Shown in pieces: positions 57,501-64,000 of a stretch of 64,000 nucleotides of DNA. A program made the translations under genes and the position numbers. The stretch lies in assembly GCA_016861025.1 (NCBI GenBank), contig BOKO01000001.1, forward strand, positions 62,001 to 126,000, in the 5' to 3' direction. Within the stretch, counting starts at the first letter, position 1, and each line of letters opens with the position of its first letter. Under the pieces are notes generated by a model. The model searched no databases, was not told where the DNA came from, and saw nothing but the letters and a program-made list of their open reading frames with translations. Source of the DNA: Chloroflexota bacterium (GTDB lineage: Bacteria > Chloroflexota > Anaerolineae > Caldilineales > Caldilineaceae).

Positions 57501-57758
57501 CAGAAAGGTGCGAAAGCCGAGCAGTGGAGTCAACCGGTATGCTTTGTTGGCAGGCTGGAACTCCAGGATCGGGTGATCTTTGTTCTCGACGCCAAAGCTG
57601 GCGATTGCCTGGCCGCGGTTGACGTAAAACGTCCACATCGGTACGCCCAACGGACCGGCAATGCCCGGGAGAAAGCTGGCGAACGGGGGCGCCAGATCAT
57701 ACGATTGCACAGAGAAGCTACCTGCATTGTTGAAGGATTCGTCCACCATAGCGGTCAT
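54564..57758 (-). CDS. Large beta-glucan oligosaccharide phosphorylase (GH161 or GH94 SOGP type)
   Basis: 1064 residues, no signal peptide. The N-terminus has PPFASFLPGIAGPLGVPMW and YVNRGQAIASFGVENKDHPI, a pattern I associate with oligosaccharide-acting inverting phosphorylases. The barrel contains GNGNFRDVAQNRR (414-426) and GKPGWYDALNGLPG (646-659); D652 takes the position of the general acid in the WNDG motif. EGFWIDHWTYLLDLIES lies at 531-547. Between GH16 glucanases and a disaccharide phosphorylase it likely acts on beta-1,3-glucan oligosaccharides (GH161 activity). GH94 1,2-beta-oligoglucan phosphorylases are of similar length and are the main alternative. The start lacks a clear Shine-Dalgarno. 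Confidence 0.75.
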   Translation of the reverse strand: MTAMVDESFNNAGSFSVQSYDLAPPFASFLPGIAGPLGVPMWTFYVNRGQAIASFGVENKDHPILEFQPANKAYRLTPLLGFRTFLKLRNHPALPFYELFAPWSPGKPQRTMKIDLNELELVEDNAQINLTTRVNYFILPGEPVAALVRQLTLTNRGISPLDLEMLDGLPALIPFGADNGALKHISRTIEAWMQVEGHAERLPFYRLRASSADTAEVSSIQAGHFAFAWLEQDGAAQDVTPSLLPVLVDPDPIFLNDANLQSPEGFLHKSLTDLLATPQIAVGKTPCALFAAETTLQPNQSLTLTAIFGHTSSRASLAAHARRLCNPALIARKRVEARALAEQLTAPIATCSADPRFDGYSRQSFLDNLLRGGKPELLGDPVRPQVYYIYSRKHGDLERDYNDFFLAAEPYSQGNGNFRDVAQNRRSDVWFWPEVGDFNVRLHLSLIQIDGYNPLVLQGVRYILPSYAQSALLRHTNQPDTLAPWLAASFTPGSLLKAIDDHAISLNVSPVEFLNQALCDAEPQIQAAFGEGFWIDHWTYLLDLIESFAAIYPDRLQTLLFETRLPYFVSPAVVQPRSEKYVLTEAGPRQYGAIHHDHARREGWLHTEHGRGGVFQSRVIEKLFLLALLKVATRDPWGMGVEMEAGKPGWYDALNGLPGLFGSSMPESYELLRLLRFLRAALADNDAPLHLPVEAEALLGEIMRILNDHREANMERWEALATAREHYRQRVQPGLHGDTAALPTAAVVGILDRLCEDVTQGIERAHALSESVPLTYFAWEMTDYDLQKDSTGRERRDAQGRPLVYARNFRPRPLPLFLEGPTRALKTFSKREARHLHKQMLFGPLWDEPLGMFKVNASLAGEPHDIGRACAFTPGWLENESIWLHMHYKYLLGLLHKGLFEEFYALARTGLIPFRNAQQYGRSPLENSSFLVSSAHPDASLHGRGFVARLSGATAEFLDMWTLMTAGAQPFVCENGELRLCLRPALPGWLFTQDGRFEFTFLGRCQVTLHNPARRNLFPGAARRIVLHTADGVHSIDGADAPAPYAEAVRLGQAPRLELFFDAE

Positions 57759-57790
57759 GGATCATGCAATTCTTGCTGAGAGTAGTTCGA

Positions 57791-57840
57791 TTGTCGCCAT
57801 CCACCCTGAAAAGTGTACCTTCCCCGGTGAATGGCGACAA
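57791..57840. repeat. Inverted repeat in front of the oligosaccharide phosphorylase gene
   Basis: TTGTCGCCATCCACC begins at 57791 and GGTGAATGGCGACAA ends at 57840: 14 of 15 positions pair, with a 20-nt centre. It occupies much of the 92-nt gap between the GH16 and phosphorylase genes. A mobile-element end, an operator or an mRNA hairpin are all possible. Confidence 0.6.
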
Positions 57841-57850
57841 GTTCATTTAA

Positions 57851-60800
57851 CTACTGGCTGCTGGATGCTCCGCTAAAAATTAAGGGGTACCACCACCGTT
57901 CAACAAAGTTCAGTAGACTGACTTGATCGATGTGGGCGGTGACCTGCGCCTGCGCAACGACGCTTTGTCCGCCGCTGGGGAAGCGGAAGCCATAACCGTT
58001 GACGCTGGTCAGGGTTAGTCCGTCATTGGGCGCGCCAGCCGGCTGCTGGGCGCTGCGGGTGAAGGCGGTGAAGGGCAGCACGATCTTCCGCCAGCCCGTG
58101 AAGTTGTCCACAAAGCTGGCTTCGAAGAGTTCCGCCTGGTTCGGCGCCTGATAGACCCGCACCCAGTCCACCAATGTGTCCTGGGGAAAGGTCATCTGAT
58201 CCGAGATAGCGCCGCCGAAGTTGCCGCCGATCGCCACATTCAACAGCAGGAAGAAGGGATGATTGAACACCCACTGCTTGCCGCTCAGGAAGGGCGATGT
58301 GTTGCGCGCCTCGTGGTATTTGACGCCATCCACGTACCAGATGATGTGATTCTCGCGCCACTCAACGGTGTAGACGTGATAGTCATCCAGCAGGTTGGGG
58401 ATGTTGATCGTGTTGCCAAAGGAAGCGCCGCCGGAGTAGCCAGGCCCATGGATTGTGCCGAAGATTTCGTTGGGCACGCGGCTGACATACTCCATGATGT
58501 CGATCTCGCCCGATTGGGGCCAGCCCACGCCCGGATCGTTGATGTTCGCACCCAATGCCCAGAACGCAGGCCAGATGCCCGATTGGTTGGTGGGCGGCAG
58601 TTTCATGCGCGCCTCGATCTTGCCGTACTGGAACTCGGCGCGGTCTGCACTGATCAGGCGGGCGGAGGTGTAGCGGCAAGGGCCATAGTAGCAGAGCAAG
58701 CTCGTCGTCTCGGTGTTGACCTTGCTCATGCGCAGCACCAGGTTGCCGTTGCCATCGGTCGAGGCGTTGGCGGGATCATCGGTGTAGAACTGGAACTCGC
58801 TGTTGCCCCAGCCTGGGATGTCGTTCAGCGTGCCGTCGCCGATCTCGTGGCGCCAGTTGTTGGGGTTGGGCGGCGTGCCGGCCGGTTCGTTGAATTCGTC
58901 CGACCAGCGCAAGACCCACTCCGTGCTGGTCATGTTGTTCGTATTCGTGAGCTGGTTGTCCCACAGTTCGACAGTGATGTTCCTGCCGGTATTGCCGCCG
59001 AAGTACCAGAAGGTCAGCCCATCGGCGGCGCTCCAGTTCTGCGGCTGCGTGAAGAAGTTGAAGATGCGATTGGCGGTGGCGGCGGCGTTGTTGTACTGAA
59101 CCGTCAGCACCTGCTCCCGCGCTCCCTGCCCCGGCAGTGCATTGGGATTGCCAGCCGCCAGCTCGGTGATCGACAACATCACGTCGCCCACCTTCTGGAA
59201 GGGATGGAAGCCCTCAAAGTCATCCAGCTTGTCCGGGTTCGCCGGATCGTTGTCCAGGATTTCCAACATCGCCCGGCGCTGGAACGCAAAGACTGCGCCC
59301 TCCACACCGGTCAGATTGACCATCAGCCGCTCGGTGGGTTCGTGTTTGTCGTCATCGATAGTGGGAACCTGGATCGTCTTGTGCTGTTCGCCCGGCGCAA
59401 AGACCAGTGCACCGCTGACCGGCGTGTAATCGACGCCAGTCGTCGCCTGACCTTCCGCCGTGGCGTAAGTGACGGTGACCGGCGTGGTGCTGGTCATGTT
59501 CAGGCTGACGGTCATCACCGCAGTTGCACCCTCGATCACGCTGAAGCGAGCGGCGGCGAATGCCACGCGCAGTTCCTCCGGCAAACCACCCTTGTTGCCA
59601 TAAATGGTAAAGTCGTCGATGAAGTAACTCTGGTTGTTGATGGTGTTGAAGCCGCCGAAGGCGTAGCCCCATATCTCCTTGCCATCGAAGCCGTCGTTGG
59701 GTGCACCGTTGCCGATGTCCTTGCGATTGAACTGCGTGAAGGGGATCTGGAAGTAGCGCCAGCCGGTGAAGTCGTCGGGGATGTCCACGCTCCAACGCTC
59801 GGCGTCGTCTCTGGTCGAGCCGGGGTTGCGATTCTCCTGCAGATCGACAAAGATGACGCTGCCCGTGTTGTTGCCGTAGAGCCAGAAGGCGACGCCCTCG
59901 TAGGTGCTCCAATCCTGGCTGATCCACGCGTCCACGGCTTCATTCTCGAAGGCGTGGCTGAAGCCGCCCCACTGCCCTGCGCCCAGGTTGAGGTCGAGCT
60001 GAAGCACCTGGTTGTTGGCGGGCTTGCTCGGAACCTGCTGCGCAGGCACCGCCAACCCCACGCCCGCAGAGGCCCCCGGCGCATTCCACGTCACGAAACC
60101 GATGCCATTGTTGTTGGCGTCCGCACCTGCGGGCAGACCGTTGGTGTACTCATAGTCGTCCACCACAGTGGCGCGGTGCAGCAAGGCGAAGTCGTCGATG
60201 AAGTAACTCTGGTTGTTGATGGTGTTGAAGCCGCCGAAGGCGTAACCCCATATCTCCTTGCCATCGAAGCCGTCGTTGGGCGCACCGTTGCCGATGTCCT
60301 TGCGATTGAACTGCGTGAAAGGAATCTCGAAGTAGCGCCAGCCGGTGAAGTCGTCGGGGATGTCCACGCTCCAACGCTCGGCGTCGTCTCTGGTCGAGCC
60401 GGGGTTGCGATTCTCCTGCAGATCGACAAAGATGACGCTGCCCGTATTGTTGCCGTAGAGCCAGAAGCTGACGCCGACGAACCGGCTCCAATCCTGGCTG
60501 ACCCACGTATCCACGGCTTCGTTCTCGAATGCGTGGCTGAAGCCGCCCCACTGCCCTGCGCCCAGGTTGAGGTCGAGCTGAAGCACCTGATTGTTGGCGG
60601 GCTTGCCGGGAACCTGCTGCGTAGGCACGGTCAGCCCCACGCCAGCAGATGCGCCCTGCGCATTCCACGTCACGAAGCCGATGCCGTTGTTGTTGGCGTC
60701 CGCACCTGCGGGCAGGCCGTTGGTGTACTCATAATCATCGACGATCTGGCGTGGGCTGCCTACTGCTTCCACCGGCGCCTGGTCGTTGTCGCGGATCGTG

Positions 60801-61738
60801 ACCGTGGCCGTGACCTGGCTGGTCAGCGTTGCGCTCACCGGGTTGGACAGGACGACCATGAAGGTCTGGTTGCCCTCCACCTCGCTGTCATCCAGAGTAG
60901 TGACCACGATGTTCGCGCTCATGCTGCCGGCGGGGATGACGGCGGTTCCGCTGGCGGCAACATAATCGCTGCCCGCAACCGCGGCGCCGTCCACCGTGGC
61001 ATAGTCGACGCTGACCGGGAAGGCGGAAGCCATATTCAAAGCAACAGTCAGCGTGACAGGATTGCCTTCGTCGACAGTGACGTTGCGGGCTACAAAGGTG
61101 ATCTGCGGCTCCGTCAACCCGCCGAAGACCCCCACCTCGTCCAGGTGCACGGTGGCGTTCGTGCCGCTGGGCAGGGCGATGGCATACGCCTGCACCTCGG
61201 TCAGGGTCAAGCCGTCGTCAGGTGCGCCGCCCGGTTGGAAGGCGTAGTCGCGGAAGAAGAGCGTCCACGGAATGCTGATGTAACGCCAGCCCGTGCTATT
61301 GTCCACGAACTCATAGGCGAAGCGCTCGGCGCTGTCGCCTGGGACTACTGGGTTGGGATTGTCGCTCAGGATCACGCGGAAGACGCCGCCGGTGTTGGCG
61401 CCCTTGAACCAGAACGCAAGACCGTCGTAGCTGCTCCAGTCCTGACCGCCCAGGTTGTTGCCCGTGCCCGCACCCCAACCCGCCGAGTTGTATTGAATCT
61501 GCAAAACGTTGTTCGGGTTGAGTCCGGGCACGGCGTCGGTCGGGACGATCGTCGTGTTGATGAAGGCGCCGCTGCCATAGTCCCCGTACTGGAACCATGA
61601 ACCCGGCAACCCACTCTCGAAATCATCGATCGCCGGCGGGTTGGCGTTGACCGCCGCCAATGCCACTGCGCCCGTCAACAGGATCAGCAATCCCGCCGCC
61701 AACAGCGCCGACGTGAATAGTGCAAAACGTTGCTTCAT
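57851..61738 (-). CDS. Secreted multimodular GH16 beta-glucanase with nested catalytic domain
   Basis: 1295 residues from ATG 61738 with AGGAG upstream; the open frame to 62107 reads through low-complexity repeat and is rejected. Order: signal peptide 1-29; CBM11-like module 35-206; Calx-beta 209-318; two near-identical binding modules at 333-520 and 526-713; Calx-beta 722-831; a third-type CBM11-like module that begins at 836, stops near 930 and resumes at 1202-1276; and inside it the GH16 domain at about 938-1198. The GH16 catalytic site is E1078-I-D1080-I-M-E1083 (GEIDIME). It is expected to cut beta-1,3- or mixed-linkage glucan outside the cell. A Trp-rich tail follows (RWWYPLIFSG). Confidence 0.93.
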   Translation of the reverse strand: MKQRFALFTSALLAAGLLILLTGAVALAAVNANPPAIDDFESGLPGSWFQYGDYGSGAFINTTIVPTDAVPGLNPNNVLQIQYNSAGWGAGTGNNLGGQDWSSYDGLAFWFKGANTGGVFRVILSDNPNPVVPGDSAERFAYEFVDNSTGWRYISIPWTLFFRDYAFQPGGAPDDGLTLTEVQAYAIALPSGTNATVHLDEVGVFGGLTEPQITFVARNVTVDEGNPVTLTVALNMASAFPVSVDYATVDGAAVAGSDYVAASGTAVIPAGSMSANIVVTTLDDSEVEGNQTFMVVLSNPVSATLTSQVTATVTIRDNDQAPVEAVGSPRQIVDDYEYTNGLPAGADANNNGIGFVTWNAQGASAGVGLTVPTQQVPGKPANNQVLQLDLNLGAGQWGGFSHAFENEAVDTWVSQDWSRFVGVSFWLYGNNTGSVIFVDLQENRNPGSTRDDAERWSVDIPDDFTGWRYFEIPFTQFNRKDIGNGAPNDGFDGKEIWGYAFGGFNTINNQSYFIDDFALLHRATVVDDYEYTNGLPAGADANNNGIGFVTWNAPGASAGVGLAVPAQQVPSKPANNQVLQLDLNLGAGQWGGFSHAFENEAVDAWISQDWSTYEGVAFWLYGNNTGSVIFVDLQENRNPGSTRDDAERWSVDIPDDFTGWRYFQIPFTQFNRKDIGNGAPNDGFDGKEIWGYAFGGFNTINNQSYFIDDFTIYGNKGGLPEELRVAFAAARFSVIEGATAVMTVSLNMTSTTPVTVTYATAEGQATTGVDYTPVSGALVFAPGEQHKTIQVPTIDDDKHEPTERLMVNLTGVEGAVFAFQRRAMLEILDNDPANPDKLDDFEGFHPFQKVGDVMLSITELAAGNPNALPGQGAREQVLTVQYNNAAATANRIFNFFTQPQNWSAADGLTFWYFGGNTGRNITVELWDNQLTNTNNMTSTEWVLRWSDEFNEPAGTPPNPNNWRHEIGDGTLNDIPGWGNSEFQFYTDDPANASTDGNGNLVLRMSKVNTETTSLLCYYGPCRYTSARLISADRAEFQYGKIEARMKLPPTNQSGIWPAFWALGANINDPGVGWPQSGEIDIMEYVSRVPNEIFGTIHGPGYSGGASFGNTINIPNLLDDYHVYTVEWRENHIIWYVDGVKYHEARNTSPFLSGKQWVFNHPFFLLLNVAIGGNFGGAISDQMTFPQDTLVDWVRVYQAPNQAELFEASFVDNFTGWRKIVLPFTAFTRSAQQPAGAPNDGLTLTSVNGYGFRFPSGGQSVVAQAQVTAHIDQVSLLNFVERWWYPLIFSGASSSQ
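59600..60742 (-). repeat. Recent tandem duplication of a binding module inside the GH16 gene
   Basis: Two copies of 564 bp (60179-60742 and 59600-60163), offset by 579 bp, encode modules that differ at only about 15 of 188 residues (for example WNAQGAS/WNAPGAS and TWVSQDWSRFVGVS/AWISQDWSTYEGVA). Long stretches are identical at DNA level, including synonymous positions. Confidence 0.92.
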
Positions 61739-61830
61739 TGAACCTTTTCTCCTGTGTTGATGATTGGGGCGATGCGCCGCCGCCGACCGAAACGATTGCT
61801 CATTGCTGGGCGAAGATGTTATGTTTTTAG

Positions 61831-61890
61831 TGCTGCGTATTCCGTGTTGCGTGTTACGTGTTACATGTTGCGTGTTACGGGTTACGTGTT
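61831..61890. repeat. Low-complexity heptamer repeat upstream of the GH16 gene
   Basis: Runs of a degenerate 7-nt motif (GTGTTGC, GTGTTAC, GTGTTAC, ATGTTGC, GTGTTAC, GGTTACG). It is related to the repeat at 43543-43617. No gene overlaps it; the next gene upstream stops at 61896. Confidence 0.65.
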
Positions 61891-61895
61891 GGCAT

Positions 61896-63122
61896 TCATC
61901 GTGATTGAAAAGCGCAGGTGACGCGGTTCTGGCTTTTGTCGTAGGTAGCGCCGCTTTGATAGATGCTGGAAATGCAGAAGGAGACCTCTTTGGCGCTGCT
62001 GACCACGCGCGCCGTGAAAGGGCCAGCCACGCCATCAGCGCCGGTCGTCGCCTCCTGGGTTGCATCGATGCGCACCACGCCCAGCCAGCCGCTGCTGACC
62101 ACTGCACCCGCCACCGGCGCGCCGTCCTGATCGACCACCGTAACCCAGGCTTCGGCGAAGGTGGCGTCCTCCTGCTGCGCCAGGCTCAGGCGTATATCGG
62201 CGGCGTGCAGCACCTGCTGCGGTTGCGTCTCCAGCGTCGGATCGCGGTGGACGCGCACATAATCGACCAACAGTTGCTGCGGGAACTGCGTCGTATCGTC
62301 AGGATAGCCAGGCCAGGCGCCGCCCACTGCCAGGTTCAGGATCAGGAAAAAGGGATGATCGAAGACCCAGGCGCCGGGCACGTCCGCCGTGGTGATGGTG
62401 TTGAAGAGCACGTCATCCAGATACCAGCGAATCTCGCCGGGCGCCCACTCGACGGCGTAGACGTGGAAATCCTGGTCGAGCGCCTTGTTGCGCGCGGTGT
62501 AGGCGCGTCCCACGCCGCCCGCGCCGGAGTAACCAGGCCCGTGCACAGTACCGTGGATGGTGTGCGGATCGCCGATATTTTCCATGATGTCGATCTCACC
62601 AGCGCGCGGCCAGCCCACCCTAGGCATATCCTCGCCGAGCATCCAGAATGCGGGCCAGATGCCCTTGCCCGTGGGCAGTTTCATGCGCGCTTCGATGCGA
62701 CCATATTGAAATGCGTGTCTGTCCTGGGTTTTGATGCGTGCAGAGGTGTAGCGGCTGCCGCGGTAGTTTTCCTGGCGCGCCTCGATCACCAGCACGCCGT
62801 CCTCAATGCGCACATTTTCCGGGCGGCCCGTGTAGAACTGCAATTCATTGTTCCCCCAGCCGCCCGCACCGCTCTCTGCCTGCCAGTTGTCGAGGTTAAG
62901 CGTCGCGCCGTCGAACTCATCGCTCCAGACAAGCTCCCAGCCGCTTGCAGTGATGACTGATGCCGGTTGTGTTGTTGCGTCCGGCGTTGCCGAAGACTGG
63001 CATCCACTGAGCGCCACGACAAAACCGATCAGCAGCAATGGCAAGAACAGCCCCAACCGAGTCGATGTGCCCGGTTGAGGCGGCTGTAGCGCAGACATGG
63101 AACGCAACTCAAGACACCACAT
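61896..63122 (-). CDS. GH16 endo-beta-1,3-glucanase lipoprotein
   Basis: 408 residues from ATG 63122; ATG 63098 is an alternative. The signal LGLFLPLLLIGFVVALSGC has a lipobox with C41. The GH16 domain covers about 62-293 and has WPRAGEIDIMENIGD: E176 nucleophile, D178, E181 acid/base. The laminarinase-type pattern WPAFWMLGEDMPRVGWP and HFLILNLAVGG-like FFLILNLAVGGAWPG support beta-1,3-glucan. The last 100 residues (about 305-408) are an Ig-like domain (AWVTVVDQDGAPVAGAVVSSGW) with two Cys. It would start polymer breakdown at the cell surface. It follows the permease gene by 6 nt. Confidence 0.93.
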   Translation of the reverse strand: MWCLELRSMSALQPPQPGTSTRLGLFLPLLLIGFVVALSGCQSSATPDATTQPASVITASGWELVWSDEFDGATLNLDNWQAESGAGGWGNNELQFYTGRPENVRIEDGVLVIEARQENYRGSRYTSARIKTQDRHAFQYGRIEARMKLPTGKGIWPAFWMLGEDMPRVGWPRAGEIDIMENIGDPHTIHGTVHGPGYSGAGGVGRAYTARNKALDQDFHVYAVEWAPGEIRWYLDDVLFNTITTADVPGAWVFDHPFFLILNLAVGGAWPGYPDDTTQFPQQLLVDYVRVHRDPTLETQPQQVLHAADIRLSLAQQEDATFAEAWVTVVDQDGAPVAGAVVSSGWLGVVRIDATQEATTGADGVAGPFTARVVSSAKEVSFCISSIYQSGATYDKSQNRVTCAFQSR

Positions 63123-63128
63123 GAGACC

Positions 63129-64000
63129 CTATTTCTCCACGCCCGTGATCACGACGCCCTGCATGAAGACGCGCTGCGCCATGAAGAAGACGATGACGGG
63201 CAGCACCGCCGAGATCAGCGAAGCCGCCTGAATGAGGTTGGTGCGCTGCGAATAGAGCGTGTTGAACGCCGTCAAGCCGACCGTGATCGGGTTCAGATCA
63301 GGGCGCCCGGCCAGGTAGATCAGCGGACCAAAGAAGTCGTTCCAGGCGAAGAAGAAGTGAAAGAGCGCCACCGCCGTCAACGCCGGCACTGCCATCGGCA
63401 GGATCACCGAGAAGAAGATGCGCAACGGATTGGCGCCGTCGATCATAGCCGCTTCATCCAGATCGCGCGGGATCGACAGGAAGAACTGGCGCAACAGAAA
63501 GACATTCGTGCCCCACGCAAAGAAAGCCGGCACAATCAGCGGCAGCCAGGTGCCCACCCAGCCAATCTGCAAGAAGACGAAGTAGGTCGGAATCAACGTG
63601 ACTGCGCCAGGCAAAATCACCGTAGAGAGCATGAGGATGAACAGGATGTTTTTGCCAGGGATGCGGAAACGGGCAAAGCCGTACGCCACCAGTGAAGCCG
63701 ACAGCACCGCGCCAAAGGTGGTGATCGTGGCGTACATCACTGTGTTGCGCAGGAGAACAGGAAAGTTGATAGCGTTCCAGGCTTTGGGGAAATTTGACCA
63801 TTGCGGATCAAACTCCCAGGCGCGCTCGAGCTGGCGCCACTGCCCTTCCCACTCGAAGGGGCCAGCTTCCATGTTCTCCGGATCGACGAACCAACTGCTT
63901 TGCCGTCCCGGTCGATAAAGCGCCAGTTCGCGCACCTCACCGTCGATCGGCACGAGATAGACATCGAACTCCTTGCCTTCATAGGTGACTTTGCGCTCGC
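63129..64000 (-). CDS. Carbohydrate ABC permease, MalG type, 5' end outside window
   Basis: The frame is open to the window edge, and sequence upstream of the first possible start still reads as protein (ERKVTYEGKEFDVYLVPIDG), so about 290 C-terminal residues are seen. At least five membrane spans are visible. The EAA loop is DEAAMIDGANPLRIFFSVILP. A hydrophilic stretch of at least 70 residues (REL-ALYRPGRQSSWFVDPENM and following) precedes the second span, an extended loop longer than in the MalG of the left operon. It heads the glucan locus in this window and probably imports the oligosaccharides released by the two GH16 enzymes. Confidence 0.9.
   Translation of the reverse strand, partial: ERKVTYEGKEFDVYLVPIDGEVRELALYRPGRQSSWFVDPENMEAGPFEWEGQWRQLERAWEFDPQWSNFPKAWNAINFPVLLRNTVMYATITTFGAVLSASLVAYGFARFRIPGKNILFILMLSTVILPGAVTLIPTYFVFLQIGWVGTWLPLIVPAFFAWGTNVFLLRQFFLSIPRDLDEAAMIDGANPLRIFFSVILPMAVPALTAVALFHFFFAWNDFFGPLIYLAGRPDLNPITVGLTAFNTLYSQRTNLIQAASLISAVLPVIVFFMAQRVFMQGVVITGVEK

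Noticed and set aside
58259..61600. Antisense open frame of more than 1100 codons on the plus strand over the GH16 gene
   Set aside because: It is a codon-bias shadow of a clear GH16 gene with signal peptide and catalytic motif; the antisense translation is repetitive and shows no fold or ribosome-binding site.
61739..62107. N-terminal extension of the large GH16 protein
   Set aside because: The extra residues come from low-complexity repeat and from overlap with the upstream GH16 gene; a signal peptide and AGGAG mark the start at 61738.

Overview
The window is a GC-rich bacterial chromosomal segment. Its content suggests a filamentous, heterotrophic, aerobic member of the Chloroflexota, most likely class Caldilineae (Caldilinea-like). 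The grounds are lipoprotein signals followed by Ala/Pro-rich linkers (LAAC-APP type), a T-box in front of valS, a Rieske/cytochrome b/dihaem cytochrome c operon, a bacterial RIO kinase, and many secreted glycan-active proteins and sugar ABC transporters. The taxon is inferred; no rRNA gene is present.

Left block (1-13025, minus strand) is a carbohydrate-uptake operon behind a perfect 16-bp LacI-type operator. It holds a GH94 phosphorylase, a lipoprotein solute-binding protein, a REP/BIME-like tandem array, a very large second solute-binding protein, two CUT1 permeases, a secreted NHL-TPR-Yip1 membrane protein and a secreted DUF5696 protein that runs off the left end. No ATPase is encoded here, so a shared MsmX-type ATPase is expected. 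Next come a secreted type I pullulanase with two C-terminal starch-binding-like modules (minus), an SH3/TIM-barrel glycosidase-like protein (plus) and an FAD-GcvT demethylating dehydrogenase (minus).

Middle block (22-41 kb): a visibly AT-richer three-gene operon of unknown function starting with a TIGR04255-like protein; valS under a T-box riboswitch; a degenerate receiver-domain protein; the Rieske/cytochrome b/cytochrome c operon behind a strong sigma-70 promoter; a membrane protein, smc, rnc, threonine synthase, an OsmC peroxidase and a short-chain dehydrogenase. A RIO kinase follows, preceded by a previously unannotated 21-codon ORF and two tandem intrinsic terminators.

Right-middle block (41.7-49.5 kb, plus): dihydroxyacetone-kinase-type DhaK and DhaL, a complete ribose-class ABC transporter (binding protein, double ATPase, two permeases) and a 3-hydroxyisobutyrate-dehydrogenase-family reductase. 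Together these look like uptake and phosphorylation of a small keto-sugar. A thioesterase and the GTPase HflX follow.

Right block (51.7-64 kb, minus) is a beta-1,3-glucan utilisation locus: an ABC permease (cut by the window edge), two secreted GH16 glucanases and two large inverting phosphorylases. Glucan would be cut outside, imported as oligosaccharides and phosphorolysed to glucose 1-phosphate. In the larger GH16 enzyme the catalytic domain is inserted inside a carbohydrate-binding beta-sandwich, and two binding modules are a recent tandem duplication.
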